Below, piece by piece: positions 10,446 through 20,210 of a DNA stretch of 64,000 nt (position 1 is the first letter of the stretch; every line of letters starts with the position of its first letter). Source of the stretch: Lepidostoma basale (Eukaryota > Arthropoda > Insecta > Trichoptera > Lepidostomatidae); contig JAHDVF020000727.1 in assembly GCA_022606425.2 (NCBI GenBank), positions 1,205,660 to 1,269,659 on the forward strand, in the 5' to 3' direction. The notes beneath the pieces are model-generated. The model made no database searches and was not told the DNA's origin. It saw only the letters and a program-made list of their open reading frames with translations. The translations under genes and the position numbers were made by a program.

Positions 10446-11084
10446 AGATTTTTTACACGAACTTAAGAATGCTTTAAATAACTTGGTTGGAATTAGTTAG
10501 CCTGATTAATATATTATATTATTTAATGAGAATGGAGAAAGGAACGATGAGAAATATTTTAGTTTTTATGAACATGATCAATATAAAATGTTTTTATTAT
10601 TAATGAGAGTCACACCTTTCTGAGTGTAAAGGGTTTAATCTTACATGCTTTATAAACCCACATGGCAGCGTACTAGTTCAGTAAGATTTAAACTATACAG
10701 TCTGGACCAGCCTAAGGGTGCGTCTAACCCACGGAGATTTGTTTAGCTTCTCCTTAACCCGAGATCGAAATATAATATTATTTAGAAAAATCTAAAATGA
10801 CCATATTTGTAAAAATTAAAAGAGTTTTCATCATTTAAAGCCCATATCCCTTCATTGAGAGATTAAAAAATATTAATCACGTTAACTAAGTTCAACCAAG
10901 TTATTTAAGGCATTCTTATGTTATAGTCCATTGTTTTGGCCGAAACACTATGATACTTTAACATTATAAACTGTTAAATTAAAAACCCTGTTTTTTGTAT
11001 ACAAATACTTGTAGACAAAAAAAAAATTCCATAAAAAAACTGATACATGTTAATAGCATAAAAATTGGAGTTTCACTCCAGGCG
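10446..11084. other. intergenic, with an HP-C edge
   Basis: Bases 10925-10995 match the outer edge of family HP-C (TTGGCCGAAACACTATGATA). The hairpin itself is missing here. The rest is unassigned. Confidence 0.4.
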
Positions 11085-11416
11085 TTATCTAGCAATGTGA
11101 TAATTGCGTAAAAGCCTTTCACATTACATTAATAAAGATTTTCTGCTTAATGATTACAAATTATCTTAATAGATGGCGCTAGTGTAGATGGACCTACCAA
11201 CAGTGAAGTTATTAAAAAATATTAACATAATATTATACAAGTTCCAAAAATTTGTCAGACGTGGTGTCGTAGGAAGGGCGGAATAGTGAATGTTGTTAAA
11301 CATAAAGTGATCGCTTAACCAAACCAATGACAGGTCATAAGTCCTGTAAACGCCTCGACTACCATATTTTGTTTCCAAATAATTTACATCTTCGTCTCTA
11401 TTGAGATACAATTAAT
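11085..11416 (+). repeat. SINE-like repeat, family S4, copy 1
   Basis: Shares AGATGGCGCTAGTG, TTCCAAAAATTTGTCAGAC, AATGACAGGTCATAAGTCCT and the terminal CTCTATTGAGATACAATTAA with copies at 13006-13578 and 21236-21676. The other two copies carry target duplications of 12 and 14 bases, so this is a retroposed family of about 330-440 bp. No tRNA boxes recognised. Confidence 0.7.
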
Positions 11417-11424
11417 CCTTAAAA

Positions 11425-11602
11425 AAAACTTTATTTATGTATCACAATTGTATTTTATTTTACGCGACAGTTGTTTCATCAACCTATGTTGACATCATCA
11501 GGTGTTACAATAATCAGCTGTCATAAAACCAATTAGAAACAGCTGTCGCGTAAAATAAAATACAATTGTGATACATAAAACAAAGTTTTTTTTTTTTAAT
11601 AT
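11425..11602. repeat. palindromic element, family HP-C, copy 1
   Basis: Long arms starting TATGTATCACAATTGTATTT and TTTACGCGACAG on the left with complements on the right. It lies directly after the S4 copy. A hammerhead-like motif is in the left arm on the minus strand. Confidence 0.75.
11466..11501 (-). ncRNA. hammerhead-like motif (HP-C, copy 1)
   Basis: Minus-strand order: CTGATGA (11495-11501), extra T, stem GTCAAC/GTTGAT with loop ATAG, GAAAC (11473-11477), AACT, GTC (11466-11468). The CTGATGA and GAAAC boxes are intact. Helix III is two pairs (AC/GU). Confidence 0.5.
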
Positions 11603-12403
11603 AACAGTTTATATTCTTAAGTTAATATCGAGGATGTCAGAGTTGCTTTTCGCTTTAATATCTATAAATATTGTGTACAGTTTAGGTGGTAAATAGGTTT
11701 TTCTTTTGCAGAATCAGATTAAATGTTGCTTAGGGACCCCTTTTGCACATTCGAAAATAGTTCTGCATAAACAGGAAACGGGCCTAGGAATGTGCAAGAG
11801 CGAAACTAAAGGGCGTCGCTGCGTCCTGTAACAGAACATGAATAAGATATGATCTCGTTTACATTAATAAAGTAATTGCACCCTGTTAAGATGACAAGAG
11901 GAGTGATTGAATGAATGAATCAAACATCTAAATAAAGTCTTCAAAGTTCAAGTCGGTGCCTAATTTATATCGTGTACCCTAATACGGCCATTACGCGCCG
12001 CATACTTGAACCCATCACCGTTCAATCAATATGAGTAACGTCTTCCTTTGAGCTCCGCTTTTGGATTGTTTGATTATGCCAGCAGACGTGACACTTCACT
12101 GGACCATGATTGGTCCATCTACATCTAGAGCGTCTCGTTAGGTGTTAACGCATTCCTAATCCGGAGTTTACACGTGTCTATCGCGAGATTAAATAGTTAT
12201 CAAAAATGCCGAAGTGAAAATTTCGAAGTTTAACCAGTTATTCGATTTTTTTTACTTATTTAATATTAAAATGAATTACATTTTACGAATTAATGAAGTA
12301 ACGAAGAAAAAAATTAATAAAAGAAAGATGCCAGCGAGCTGCCGAAATCAAATACCAAATAAAACGGTGTTTATTTTAACTACTTTCACTTTTTTTAGAT
12401 AAA
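11603..12403. other. intergenic sequence
   Basis: Holds a GC-richer patch at 11700-11900 and one short open frame (12214-12402) that I do not believe codes. No repeat family recognised. Confidence 0.35.
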
Positions 12404-12545
12404 CTTAAGGCGTTCACACTGTGGAATTCCATAATGGCGAATTTTTATGAATTTAAACACTGTTTTTTCCACATTTTAGTTTATTTTTCTCGGCATGTTT
12501 CTAAGGCTTACACCTTCATCATCGGGAGGAAGATATAAACTTAAA
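12404..12545. repeat. HP-A, copy 2 (one arm)
   Basis: Opens with AAGGCGTTCACACTGTGGAA, the inverse of 366-425, then the HP-A left arm with CATGTTTCTAAGG and CTTCATCATCGGGAGG. The second arm is missing. Confidence 0.65.
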
Positions 12546-12645
12546 AAAAACTTCCACTTTTGTCCTTATTTCGACAGCGACCGGGTTCGCCAGGTTAACT
12601 ATTCCAAAATAGTTTGATTCGAAATATTTTATGATAGCGTTTTTT

Positions 12646-12955
12646 TAGTATTATGAATAAAATTATGAAAGGATCACTCCGTTGGTTTGATCACATGGAA
12701 CGCATGTATGAAGAAAGTATACGTTAACGATGTGAATGGAGTACGGAGTCGAGGAAGGAACCGATGAAAACATGGCATGACCAAATCAATCAAATTTTAA
12801 TGGTCGCCCATGTTAGAAGTCAGAAGAATTCACGTGCATGTATGGCTAGCTGTATGAATGTGGAGGAAACTAGAGAGGTGTGTCAGGATAGAGTAGTGTG
12901 CTGTTCCATTATCTCTGTCTACCCTTTCGGCGTGATGGTTTGTAGTTGTTGCGTT
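12646..12955 (+). repeat. LINE-A 3' end, plus copy
   Basis: Reads IMNKIMKGSLRWFDHMERM, then VRSRGR, TWHDQINQILMVAHVRSQ and CMNVEETREVCQDR. Ends near 12955 without a clean tandem tail. Confidence 0.75.
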
Positions 12956-13005
12956 TTTTAGTTGATTATCTTCGTGATGGTTGCAATTCAATAATGATTG
13001 AATCA

Positions 13006-13578
13006 TCGTTAATGGCGGTAGCCTTTCACATTGCGTTAATAAAAAGATCTTATGCTTAATGCTTAAATCCAATCTTCATAGATGGCGCTAGTGTGTGATT
13101 GAAACTAACATGTTAAGTTTGGTGTTACATATTAACATATATACAACTTCCAAAAATGTTTCAGACATGGTGGTCGTAAGAAGGGTGGAATGGGGAATGT
13201 TGTATTACATAAAGCGTGCGCTTAACCCATCCAATGACAGGTCATAAGCAGTGACGGTACTCCCATAGAAGCCCAGAAGCCCGGCTTGCGTAAGAAATTT
13301 TGAATGAAAACCTCTTCTGGCTTACAGAGGTTCAGCTCTTGTGGCTATTCCTCTTACGTCTGATGGAAACATTGTTGGAAGGTAATTTTGTGGGCTGTTG
13401 GTTTATGCGGGGGCATGATTACTTAGATTTGGGGGTTTTGATTCAAAATTTCTTACGCAAGCCGGGCTTCTGGGCTTCTATGGGAGTACCGCCACTGGTC
13501 ATAAGTCCTGTAGACAGCTCGATCACCATATTCTGTTTCTAATTTGCATCTTCGTCTCTATTGAGATACAATTAATCC
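13006..13578 (+). repeat. SINE-like repeat, family S4, copy 2, with target duplication
   Basis: Flanked by the direct repeat ATGATTGAATCA at 12994-13005 and 13579-13590, a 12-base target duplication. The body matches the other S4 copies and is split at 13249-13497 by a hAT-type MITE. The duplication length fits LINE-type retroposition. Confidence 0.85.
13249..13497. mobile_element. hAT-type MITE, 249 bp, with exact 8-bp duplication
   Basis: Begins CAGTGACGGTACTCCCATAG and ends with the complement of CAGTGGCGGTACTCCCATAG. The terminal inverted repeats extend about 57 bases with one mismatch seen. The 8-base GTCATAAG stands on both sides (13241-13248 and 13498-13505). Both the CAGTG start and 8-bp duplication are hallmarks of hAT. 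No transposase inside, so it is non-autonomous. The near-identical ends suggest a recent insertion. Confidence 0.9.
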
Positions 13579-13652
13579 ATGATTGAATCAATTTCAATTG
13601 AATCAAACGAATCGTCTCACCACTCCAGCGTGCAGACTCTCCGGTAGATTGA

Positions 13653-13830
13653 GTAGGCCCCGGAGATGGCGATTCGAGCGGAAGTACGGTGCGCTCTAGA
13701 CTAGAAGCAGAGTACACAGAGTTTGAAGCGTTTCCGGAAAGATCGGATGTTGGTACCTACCGGCGGTACATTCAAAACCACTTCAAACAGTGCGGGCGGA
13801 TTCACTGTAATACATGTTTTCCAACTGTAC
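13653..13830 (+). other. GC-rich open segment, possible exon or repeat, unresolved
   Basis: One frame reads SSGSTVRSRLEAEYTEFEAF then PERSDVGTYRRYIQNHFKQ, and its composition looks coding against AT-rich flanks. A TGA precedes it at 13650-13652. A GT after GATGTTG could in principle join in phase 1 to the exon at 14885, but the donor is weak (gtacct) and no good acceptor is seen. Equally possible: an unknown repeat. Confidence 0.2.
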
Positions 13831-14094
13831 TTAAACTGATTTATTGGGGGAATGGATTGGTTGTACACGACGTTCTAACATTGGTGATTCCTACAGGATG
13901 ATACCGAATACGAATCTCAAATTAAATATAATAAAAAATGACTAAAAGCATTATACACAAAATGTGAAATTAGCGAAATTTTGTATCAAATCGTATTAAC
14001 CCATATAAGGTTTTAAACGTAATGTAAAACGTCTAGGCTTATTTACCTATTATATGAGAATGACCACTTAAGTAAGCCAATATCAAAAAATTTA

Positions 14095-14736
14095 TAAAGT
14101 AATGAGTTCGTGTATTTAGGTAGTATGTTTACAAGAGATGGGCGAGTGGAAAGGGATATTGAAAGAAGGGTTGGGGGAGGCAACAAAGTGCACTTAAAGT
14201 TGTCATCGTAAACAAAAACCTTTCCAAAAAAGCTAGAATGGCAGTGCACAGTGGTGTTCTTCTACCGACCCTTATGTATGGAAGCGAAGCATGGAACTGG
14301 CAAAAGAAGGATGAAAGTAGAATAAATTCAGTAGAAATGAGATCTCTTAGACGAATGTGTGGATACTCTGCGTATGATAGAGTGTCGAATGAAAATATAA
14401 GAAGTGAATGCGGTGCGAATGATGGTGTCATAAACAAAATAATGAAAGGATCATTAAGATGGTTTGGACATATGGAAAGAATGAATGAAGAAACAATGGT
14501 AAAAAAATTATGCTAACGATGTAAATGGAACCAGAAATAGAGGAAGACCGAGGAAAACGTGGCACGATCAAATAAATCAAATATTGAATGTCGGCCATGT
14601 GCGGAGTCAGATAAATCGACGCGCGTGCATGACACGATGAGGAAGAGAAATATGTCAGGAAAGAAAAGTGTGGCAGTCCATTCTTTCTACCTACCCCTTC
14701 GGGGAGACGGCATGATGGTTAGTTAGTTAGTTTTTT
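14095..14736 (+). repeat. LINE-A 3' end, one of the most complete copies
   Basis: In shifting frames it reads YLGSMFTRDGRVERDIERR, LPTLMYGSEAWNWQKKDESR, MRSLRRMCGYSAYDRVSNE, GSLRWFGHMERMNEETMV and RGRPRKTWHDQINQILNVGH, and ends in (TTAG)n at about 14718-14732. This is the end of the reverse transcriptase domain plus the C-terminal tail of an RTE- or craniofacial-type non-LTR element; the exact clade is my inference. 5'-truncated, with frameshifts near 14190 and 14515. It ends 149 bases before the first visible VWC-gene exon. Confidence 0.85.
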
Positions 14737-14884
14737 ATAAAGTAATGTAAATTCATTAATATAATATAATAATATTTCTAGAAAACGAATTATTTTAGAT
14801 ATATTAAAATTCACCGAAAGTAGACACAATAGTTTGCATGCTTGTTTTGTTTCAGTGATTTTTAAATGTGGGTTGTAATTTCAG

Positions 14885-14995
14885 GTCCAGTGAACAGATC
14901 AAGCAGGATGCTGGATGGAGATGTGGACACGACAGGAACTGAGAAAACGAACGAGGAAATCCAGGTCGCCACCGACTCTACCGTATCACGAGATG
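14885..14995 (+). CDS. VWC-domain extracellular protein, exon a (first exon seen)
   Basis: An internal exon of 111 bases that encodes about 36 residues, including RSSRMLDGDVDTTGTEKTNE. It is preceded by the acceptor TTGTAATTTCAG and followed by the donor G|GTAAAA. It enters and leaves in phase 1, matching the three exons downstream, and the split codon joins as G+TT (Val) to the exon at 20002. The segment is polar, has no cysteine and no recognised domain, and looks like a linker before the VWC domains. Upstream exons with the signal peptide are not found in this window. An alternative acceptor at about 14855 gives an immediate stop, so the 14885 start is preferred. The exon itself is the least certain of the four, since its support is splice sites and phase only. 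Confidence 0.65.
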
Positions 14996-15057
14996 GTAAA
15001 AATAAATTATTTTTATATTAAATAAAAAATATTTTAAAACCCAACTCAATAATTATT

Positions 15058-15270
15058 ATGAATGAAAACGTCTGTTTTCTAGAGGTTTTATCATATTTTA
15101 TGGGAATGACATGTTTCGCCCTGCTAAAGTATTTTCAAAAATCAAGTGTGATTTGATAATGCCTTGCTAAGGTCAATCCCATAGATCATAGAATATAACA
15201 GAACGTTTTCAATCGTATTATTGTAATTATTTCGTGTGGAGTCTTACATCATTGTTTAAGAAACAATAAA
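15058..15270. repeat. palindromic element, family HP-B, copy 4
   Basis: Left arm GTCTGTTTTCTAGAGGTTTT, GGGAATGACATGTTTCGCCC; right arm decayed. TTGATAA at 15153-15159. Ends in ATTGTTTAAGAAACAATAAA. Confidence 0.75.
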
Positions 15271-15357
15271 TAGCTAGACATGTTTATTACAAATATTCAA
15301 AATATAATTGTTTAGTTTGATGAAACATAGAAATTGTGATACACAACAAAATTAATT

Positions 15358-15580
15358 TATTGTTTCTTGAACAATGATGTAAAACTCCATATTAAATAAT
15401 TAATACGAATGAAAACGTCAATTTCCTAGAAGTTTTATTACATTTTATGGGAATGACATGTTTCGCCCTTCTAAGGCATTATCAAATGTCTTTTTCCTTG
15501 ACATTTGATAATGCTTTAGAAGGACGTACATGTAATTTTCATAAAATATAATAAAACTTATAGAAAACTGACGTTTTCAA
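15358..15580. repeat. palindromic element, family HP-B, copy 5
   Basis: Opens with TTATTGTTTCTTGAACAATG, the inverse of the terminus of other copies, so both outer edges of the element are seen. The central palindrome ATTATCAAATGTC...GACATTTGATAAT is intact. TTGATAA occurs in both arms. Confidence 0.8.
15455..15485 (-). ncRNA. hammerhead-like motif (HP-B, copy 5)
   Basis: Minus-strand order: TTGATAA (15479-15485), extra T, stem GCC/GGC (extendable to five pairs), GAAAC (15460-15464), AT, GTC (15455-15457). Relative to CTGATGA the box has C3 to U and G8 to A. In hammerhead structures C3 pairs with G8, so U3-A8 would keep that pair. The variant is constant in most HP-B copies. Confidence 0.45.
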
Positions 15581-15869
15581 AAAATAAATAAAAATGATAC
15601 TCCACAATATGACAATGTTCAAAAGTAATACACTATAAATAAGATAGTACTTCCCGAAAATGTTGATGCTACATTATAATTAATTGGTAGGACAGTTGGA
15701 CATCATCATCTCAGAAGACGTAATTTTTATGTCACAGATCGTCATATATTTTTTAATAAAAGACGTAGAGATTACCAAGTCGGAACAGTTTTTTAATGTT
15801 ATGTATAGAGAGGATAAACACTCTTACAAGCATTTCTCTAATTTCATGCAAATTTTAATAATGTAACTC

Positions 15870-16003
15870 TCTAAACAAATCATCACGCCATTTTCCCGGA
15901 AGGCTAGACTAAGTAAATGGACCGTCATACTACTCTATCCAGACATACCTCTCTTGTTTCCTCCACATGCATACAGCGAGTCATACAAGCACGTTGATTG
16001 TAA
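15870..16003 (-). repeat. LINE-A 3' terminus, minus
   Basis: Complement of the WSILSAYP... and CMNVEE... region, starting at ATCACGCCATTTTCCCGG. Truncated after the MNVEE region. Confidence 0.65.
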
Positions 16004-16194
16004 CTGTCTAAACATCTAATATATATTAGTATAGTGGTGTATTAGACATCTCAAATTCTTGACAATGAAGTTGATAATTGACGGGCAGTATTTGTATGCT
16101 CTGGTAAGTATTCGCCTCGCGTGATGGAAATAAAGTCATCACGGACTATTTTATGTACTTGTCTATCTCAATCGATATCCAGGATGTTGTCAGA

Positions 16195-16405
16195 TGGGAG
16201 AGATAGAGGAAATGTTATTGGAAGGCCCATGTAGAACGAATGGACACACAAAGATTATCACACCTTGCCCTACATGGGAAACCCGAAGAAAGAAAGATGC
16301 CTGGAAGACCCCCTAAGAGATGGACAGCTGGGAATCTACATCGCAAGTAGCAGCAAACTTGGCACAAACAGGCCCTAGCGACCTCCAACGAGTTTAAGAA
16401 GTCTA
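16195..16405 (+). pseudogene. non-LTR retrotransposon tail (same lineage as 1340-1695)
   Basis: In broken frames reads RKCYWKAHVERMDTQRLSHL, ALHGKPEERK and PGRPPKRW. Short 3' fragment. Confidence 0.65.
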
Positions 16406-16924
16406 TCCCAATAATCCAGAGACTATAATACTCGTAGATATGATAAATCTGCGTACATTTAGGACAGGGAGTGCAGCTTTTAATAAAAACATAAATATTA
16501 CTAGTTTATTGCCAAACAATGCGAAGTGCTGCTGAAAAATAAATTCAAAATAAAAACAGAGTGTAATGTAATTATTATTAAGTTTCTTTTTCCATTTATC
16601 CGCCATGTTATGCCAAAAATGAAAACAAATGCAAAATTTTACCAACTTTTTTTCTGTGTATACTACTATATATTAATCCAGGTTTAATGAAGAAATAAAA
16701 CCTTTTTGTGGAACTACCTCGTCTTTTTCTACGTTGCATAATACTTGGGAGTAAATTTCTTTATTCTTAACTGAGCTACTCATCTCGTCCATAATATAAA
16801 AAAATAGTCTCTTCTCGTGTATTTCGGAATCCAGAGTGTTAGTAATTTTAAAAACTATATTTATTAACAATATAATACAAACAAACGCTTTCGCGGAAAT
16901 ATCTATAATTTTGAATTAAAACTA

Positions 16925-17722
16925 ATTTACTAACTTAATAACCATCACGCCGTCTCCCCGAATAGGTAGGCAGAAATAATACACTACCAAGCTTTTCTTT
17001 CCTGAGATACTTCTCTCGATTCCTCAACATTCAAACATCGTGTCATGCACGCACGTCAATTTCTCCGACTCCTCACGTGGCCAACATTCAATATTTGATT
17101 CATTCAATATTTCAATAATTGATCCAATACATTCAATATTTGATCGTGCCACATCTTCCTCGGTCTTCTTCTTTTTCTTATTCCATTTATATCGTTTACA
17201 TAAATAATTTTACGAATATTTCTTCATTCAATTTTCTTCATTCGCCTTTCATTATTTTCTCCATAATACTTTCATTCGCACTACATTCACATCTTATATT
17301 TGCATTTGACACTTCATCGTATACAATTTTACTACACAATCGTTTAAGATATCTCATTTCTACTGCGTGTATCCTACTTTCATCTTTTCGTTTGCCAGTT
17401 CCATGCTTCGCTTCCATACATAAGGATCGATACAAGAACACCATTGTGCACAGCCATATTAGCTTTTTTGGACAGGCTTTTATTTGTGATGACAACTTTA
17501 AGTGCATCATTCACTTTGTTGCCTGCCCCAACCCTTCTTTCAATCCCTCTCCAATAGCCCATCCTTTGTAAACATACTACCTAAATAAACTCATCTACTT
17601 GTTCCAGATTTTCACCGTTCACGCTAATGTTGCAGACTCTCATTATTTCTTCTTTTTCGAAAATCATTACCTTAGACTTATTTACATTCATAATTAGATC
17701 ATTTCGCATGCATACCTCATAC
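16925..17722 (-). repeat. LINE-A, longest copy in the window, minus
   Basis: From the (AACT)n tail complement at 16925 it runs about 800 bases upstream into the reverse transcriptase C-terminus: MYEVCMRNDLIMNVNKSKVM, MRVCNISVNGENLEQVDEF, YWRGIERRVGAGNKVNDAL, KANMAVHNGVLVSILMYGSE. Several frameshifts. It ends upstream at the border of the HP-B element at 17726. Confidence 0.85.
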
Positions 17723-17725
17723 ATA

Positions 17726-17878
17726 TTGAATAATTAATACGAATGTTTGTTTTCTAGAAGATTTATTATACTTTGTGTGAATGACTTGTTTCGCCTATCT
17801 AAGGCATTATCAAATGTCAATTAAATTTAAACTTTTAGAAAACTGACGTTTTCATTCGTATTAATTATTAAATAATGT
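17726..17878. repeat. palindromic element, family HP-B, copy 6
   Basis: Left arm with TTTCTAGAAGATTTATTATA, right arm short. TTGATAA on the minus strand at 17807-17813. The right inner arm is deleted. Confidence 0.7.
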
Positions 17879-17884
17879 TATGAG

Positions 17885-18046
17885 TTCTTGTTGAGAGAAA
17901 TCGACGCGCGTGCATGACACGATGTATGAATGTTGAGGAAGCGAGAGAAATATATCAGGAAAGAAAAGTGTGGCAGTCCATTCTTTCTGCCTACCCCTTC
18001 GGGGAGACGGCGTGATGGTTAGTTAGTTAGTTAGTTAGTTATGAGT
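17885..18046 (+). repeat. LINE-A 3' terminus with clean (TTAG)n tail
   Basis: Starts at AGAAATCGACGCGCGTGCAT and ends CGGCGTGATGG followed by five TTAG units at about 18019-18042. Recent-looking. Confidence 0.8.
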
Positions 18047-18230
18047 TCTTCTTCCTCAGCCTATTCGCGTCCACTCCTGGACAAAGGCCTCCTCCATTCG
18101 CTTCCATGTCACTCTGTCCTGTGCAGACTGCATCCAAGTTATTCCGAGTGTCTGTTCAGATCATCCTTCCACCGTAATTGCGGTCGCCCTGCACTTCTCT
18201 TTGCCGTCCACGGTCTCTAAGTCAGTGAAT
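18045..18230 (-). pseudogene. non-LTR retrotransposon tail, fourth lineage, minus
   Basis: The minus strand encodes, in broken frames, GRPQLRWKDDLN-type sequence followed by SAQDRVTWKRMEEAFVQEW. A second copy is at 55690-55935. It abuts the LINE-A tail at 18046. Confidence 0.7.
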
Positions 18231-18825
18231 AAATTTCCACTGACGCGTATCTCATCTTGTTTAAAACAAGAGAAACCCCATGTTACATTTAATCTACTTT
18301 AAATCTTATTTTATTTCCCACACTTACAGTTAAACAAATACAAACGGAACGATTTTTTAAATTAATTAAAACACCGTTTTCGGCACTTTTGATAGCCAGA
18401 CACTGCTTTATGAAGTTAATCTTACGAAATGATTATTCCGGGCTGCAGATTGAGGTATGGCCAATGCCCACCCAAGAACGCCTCGAGTCTGGTGCATCCA
18501 ACTTGGGCAATCAAATATTACATGGATGGGTTTATGTAACACCCGAATTATGTGCCCGAAGCAGGAAGCCGCCATTATTTGTGCGCGTAACCGGTGCTAA
18601 GCGATACTGTTGCTGCTTATCTTAGATTACTACATTTGGCGACTGGATACGCAATTATTCAAAAGTAAATAAAAAAATAAAAAAATCAGATATCAAAAAA
18701 TTAAAACTATCTGTGTTCTAGATTATACTAGACATTAAATAGTTACTGCATAATTTTGAATCAGGGTTGATTAAACTTGTATAAACAATTTTAACCGTTT
18801 TTACTGACTGTATTTCATATATAAA

Positions 18826-19183
18826 TGCAGTAGAAATGAGATATCTTAGACGAATGTGTGAATACTCTGTGTATGATAGAGTGTCGAATGAAAATATAAG
18901 AAGTGAATGCGGTGCGAATGATGGTGTTATGAACAAAATAATGAAAGGATCATTAAGATGGTTTGGACATATGGAAAGAATGAATAAAGAAAGAATGGTA
19001 AAAATATTATATAACGATGTAAATGGTACCAGAAATAGAGGAAGACCGAGGAAAACGTGGCAAGATCAAATAAATCAAATATTGAATGTCGGCCATGTGA
19101 GGATTCAGAGAAATCGACGCGCTTGCACGACACGAAGTATGAATGTTGAGGAAGCGAGAGTTAGTTGGTTAGTTAGTTAGTTT
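18826..19183 (+). repeat. LINE-A 3' end, open over 114 codons
   Basis: Reads MRYLRRMCEYSVYDRVSNEN, then GSLRWFGHMERMNKERMVK and GRPRKTWQDQINQILNVGH without a stop until the MNVEEARVSW region. It lacks the CQDR...AYP segment and jumps straight to a TTAGTTGGTTAG tail, a 3' deletion. Confidence 0.8.
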
Positions 19184-19445
19184 ACTGACTGTAAAAATTT
19201 ATAACATTGTTATGATACCACAATTTTTATTATTTACTTATTAAGTGTCGCGACAGATGTTTCGCCAACCGATTTCGGAAACAAACATCTTCGGGTTTTT
19301 GTAACACCTGATGATGCCAATAGTAGTTGGCGAAACAGCTGTCTCGACACTTAAAAAGTGAATAATAAAAATTGTGATATCCCAACAGCGTTATAAATTT
19401 TAACAGTTAATTATGTTGAAGTATCATAGTGTTTCGGCCAAAGCA
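19180..19445. repeat. palindromic element, family HP-C, copy 2
   Basis: Arms AATTTTTATTATTTACTTAT and AGTGTCGCGACAG with right-hand complements; right border TGTTTCGGCCAAAGCAATG. Directly followed by an HP-B element at 19441. Confidence 0.8.
19305..19346 (+). ncRNA. hammerhead-like motif (HP-C, copy 2), intact boxes
   Basis: Order: CTGATGA (19308-19314), extra T, stem GCCAA/TTGGC with a six-base loop, GAAAC (19332-19336), AGCT, GTC (19341-19343). All conserved boxes are present and stem II is perfect. AGCT is a self-complementary loop, as in dimer-forming hammerheads of Penelope-like elements. Helix I pairing next to the core is weak on this strand. Confidence 0.55.
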
Positions 19446-19640
19446 ATGTATTGTTTCTTGAACAATGATGTAAAACTCCATATTAAATAATTAACATAAA
19501 TGAAAACGTCGGTTTGCTAGATATTGTATTATATTTTTGGAAATGCCATGTTTCGTCATGCTAAGGAGTTATCACATGTTTGAAATTGTGAAAGAAATAA
19601 ATTAGCCATTTAATAATGCCTTAATAAAGTAAATTTAAAA
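19441..19640. repeat. palindromic element, family HP-B, copy 7
   Basis: Opens TATTGTTTCTTGAACAATGA and continues with AAAACGTCGGTTTGCTAGA. The right arm is decayed. Confidence 0.7.
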
Positions 19641-20001
19641 AATTCGAAACATGCACAATGCCCATGCTCATGAATGTTCTGGAATATTTTAAATTTTATT
19701 CTGATTATTGTTGTATGACAGCAGTGTTGAAAACAAAAGGAGAACAATTTGGTGTTGTTAATAATTGTGAAATATATAAAAAATAAAGATTTCCATTAAA
19801 AGTTAAAACTTATTCCTGATTACGATTGTGCGGTGAACTAAGTTTATAAAAGGTAGAAAATCTTTACTTCTGTGAATATTTCACAGGTTGCAACTAGTTT
19901 ATATTATGCATTTATATGAAATTAAGAATTACTCTTTGTACATTAAAGTTTCAAAGATTTCATAACACAAGTAATCAAATTCTTGTTATTTATATTTCCA
20001 G

Positions 20002-20193
20002 TTTGCACGGTAGGAGATGTGGTGTACCAGTATGGGCAGGCAGTTCCTGGCAGGACACCCTGTGAGCGCTGCCTATGCCTAGGAGACTCAACTAATGGGA
20101 CGGGGGTCTCCTGCGAAATACAGAAGTGCGAGGCTAAACCTGGATGTAAGGCCCTGCATCGTGCTGACCACTGCTGTCCTCTATACCAATGTG
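20002..20193 (+). CDS. VWC-domain extracellular protein, exon b (first VWC domain)
   Basis: A 192-base exon between the acceptor TATATTTCCAG and the donor G|GTAATT, phase 1 at both ends. It encodes one complete von Willebrand factor C domain: V-C-T-V-G-D, then TPCERCLCLG, VSCEIQKC, EAKPGC, and the closing HCCPLYQC. Ten cysteines fit the VWC pattern (CxxCxC ... CCxxxxC). VWC modules occur in secreted matrix and BMP-binding proteins (chordin, crossveinless-2, tenectin families). The symmetric 1-1 exon is a movable module, and exon c has the same length and phase. A LINE-A copy begins only about 18 bases after the donor. Confidence is high that it is real; which orthologue it is remains open. 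Confidence 0.9.
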
Positions 20194-20210
20194 GTAATTA
20201 CATTTTGCTT

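Larger units (their letters stand above)
14996..20001 (+). other. intron a-b of the VWC gene, repeat-filled
   Basis: Holds three HP-B elements (15058, 15358, 17726), one more at its 3' side (19441), an HP-C element (19180), LINE-A fragments (15870, 16925, 17885, 18826) and other non-LTR tails (16195, 18045). The stretches 15581-15869, 16406-16924, 18230-18825 and 19641-20001 are AT-rich with nothing recognised. Confidence 0.6.

Noticed and set aside
14850..14858. Alternative acceptor TTTGTTTCAG before exon a
   Set aside because: The sequence after it runs into stop codons in the frame needed for the phase-1 junction with exon b.
18019..18042. (TTAG)n runs as telomeric repeat
   Set aside because: The period is four, not the insect telomere TTAGG, and every run directly follows the LINE-A terminus GGCGTGATGG, so it is a retroelement tail.
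18389..18625. 78-codon plus open frame as an extra exon of the VWC gene
   Set aside because: No cysteine pattern and no phase-1 splice sites at its ends; I could not link it to the gene.
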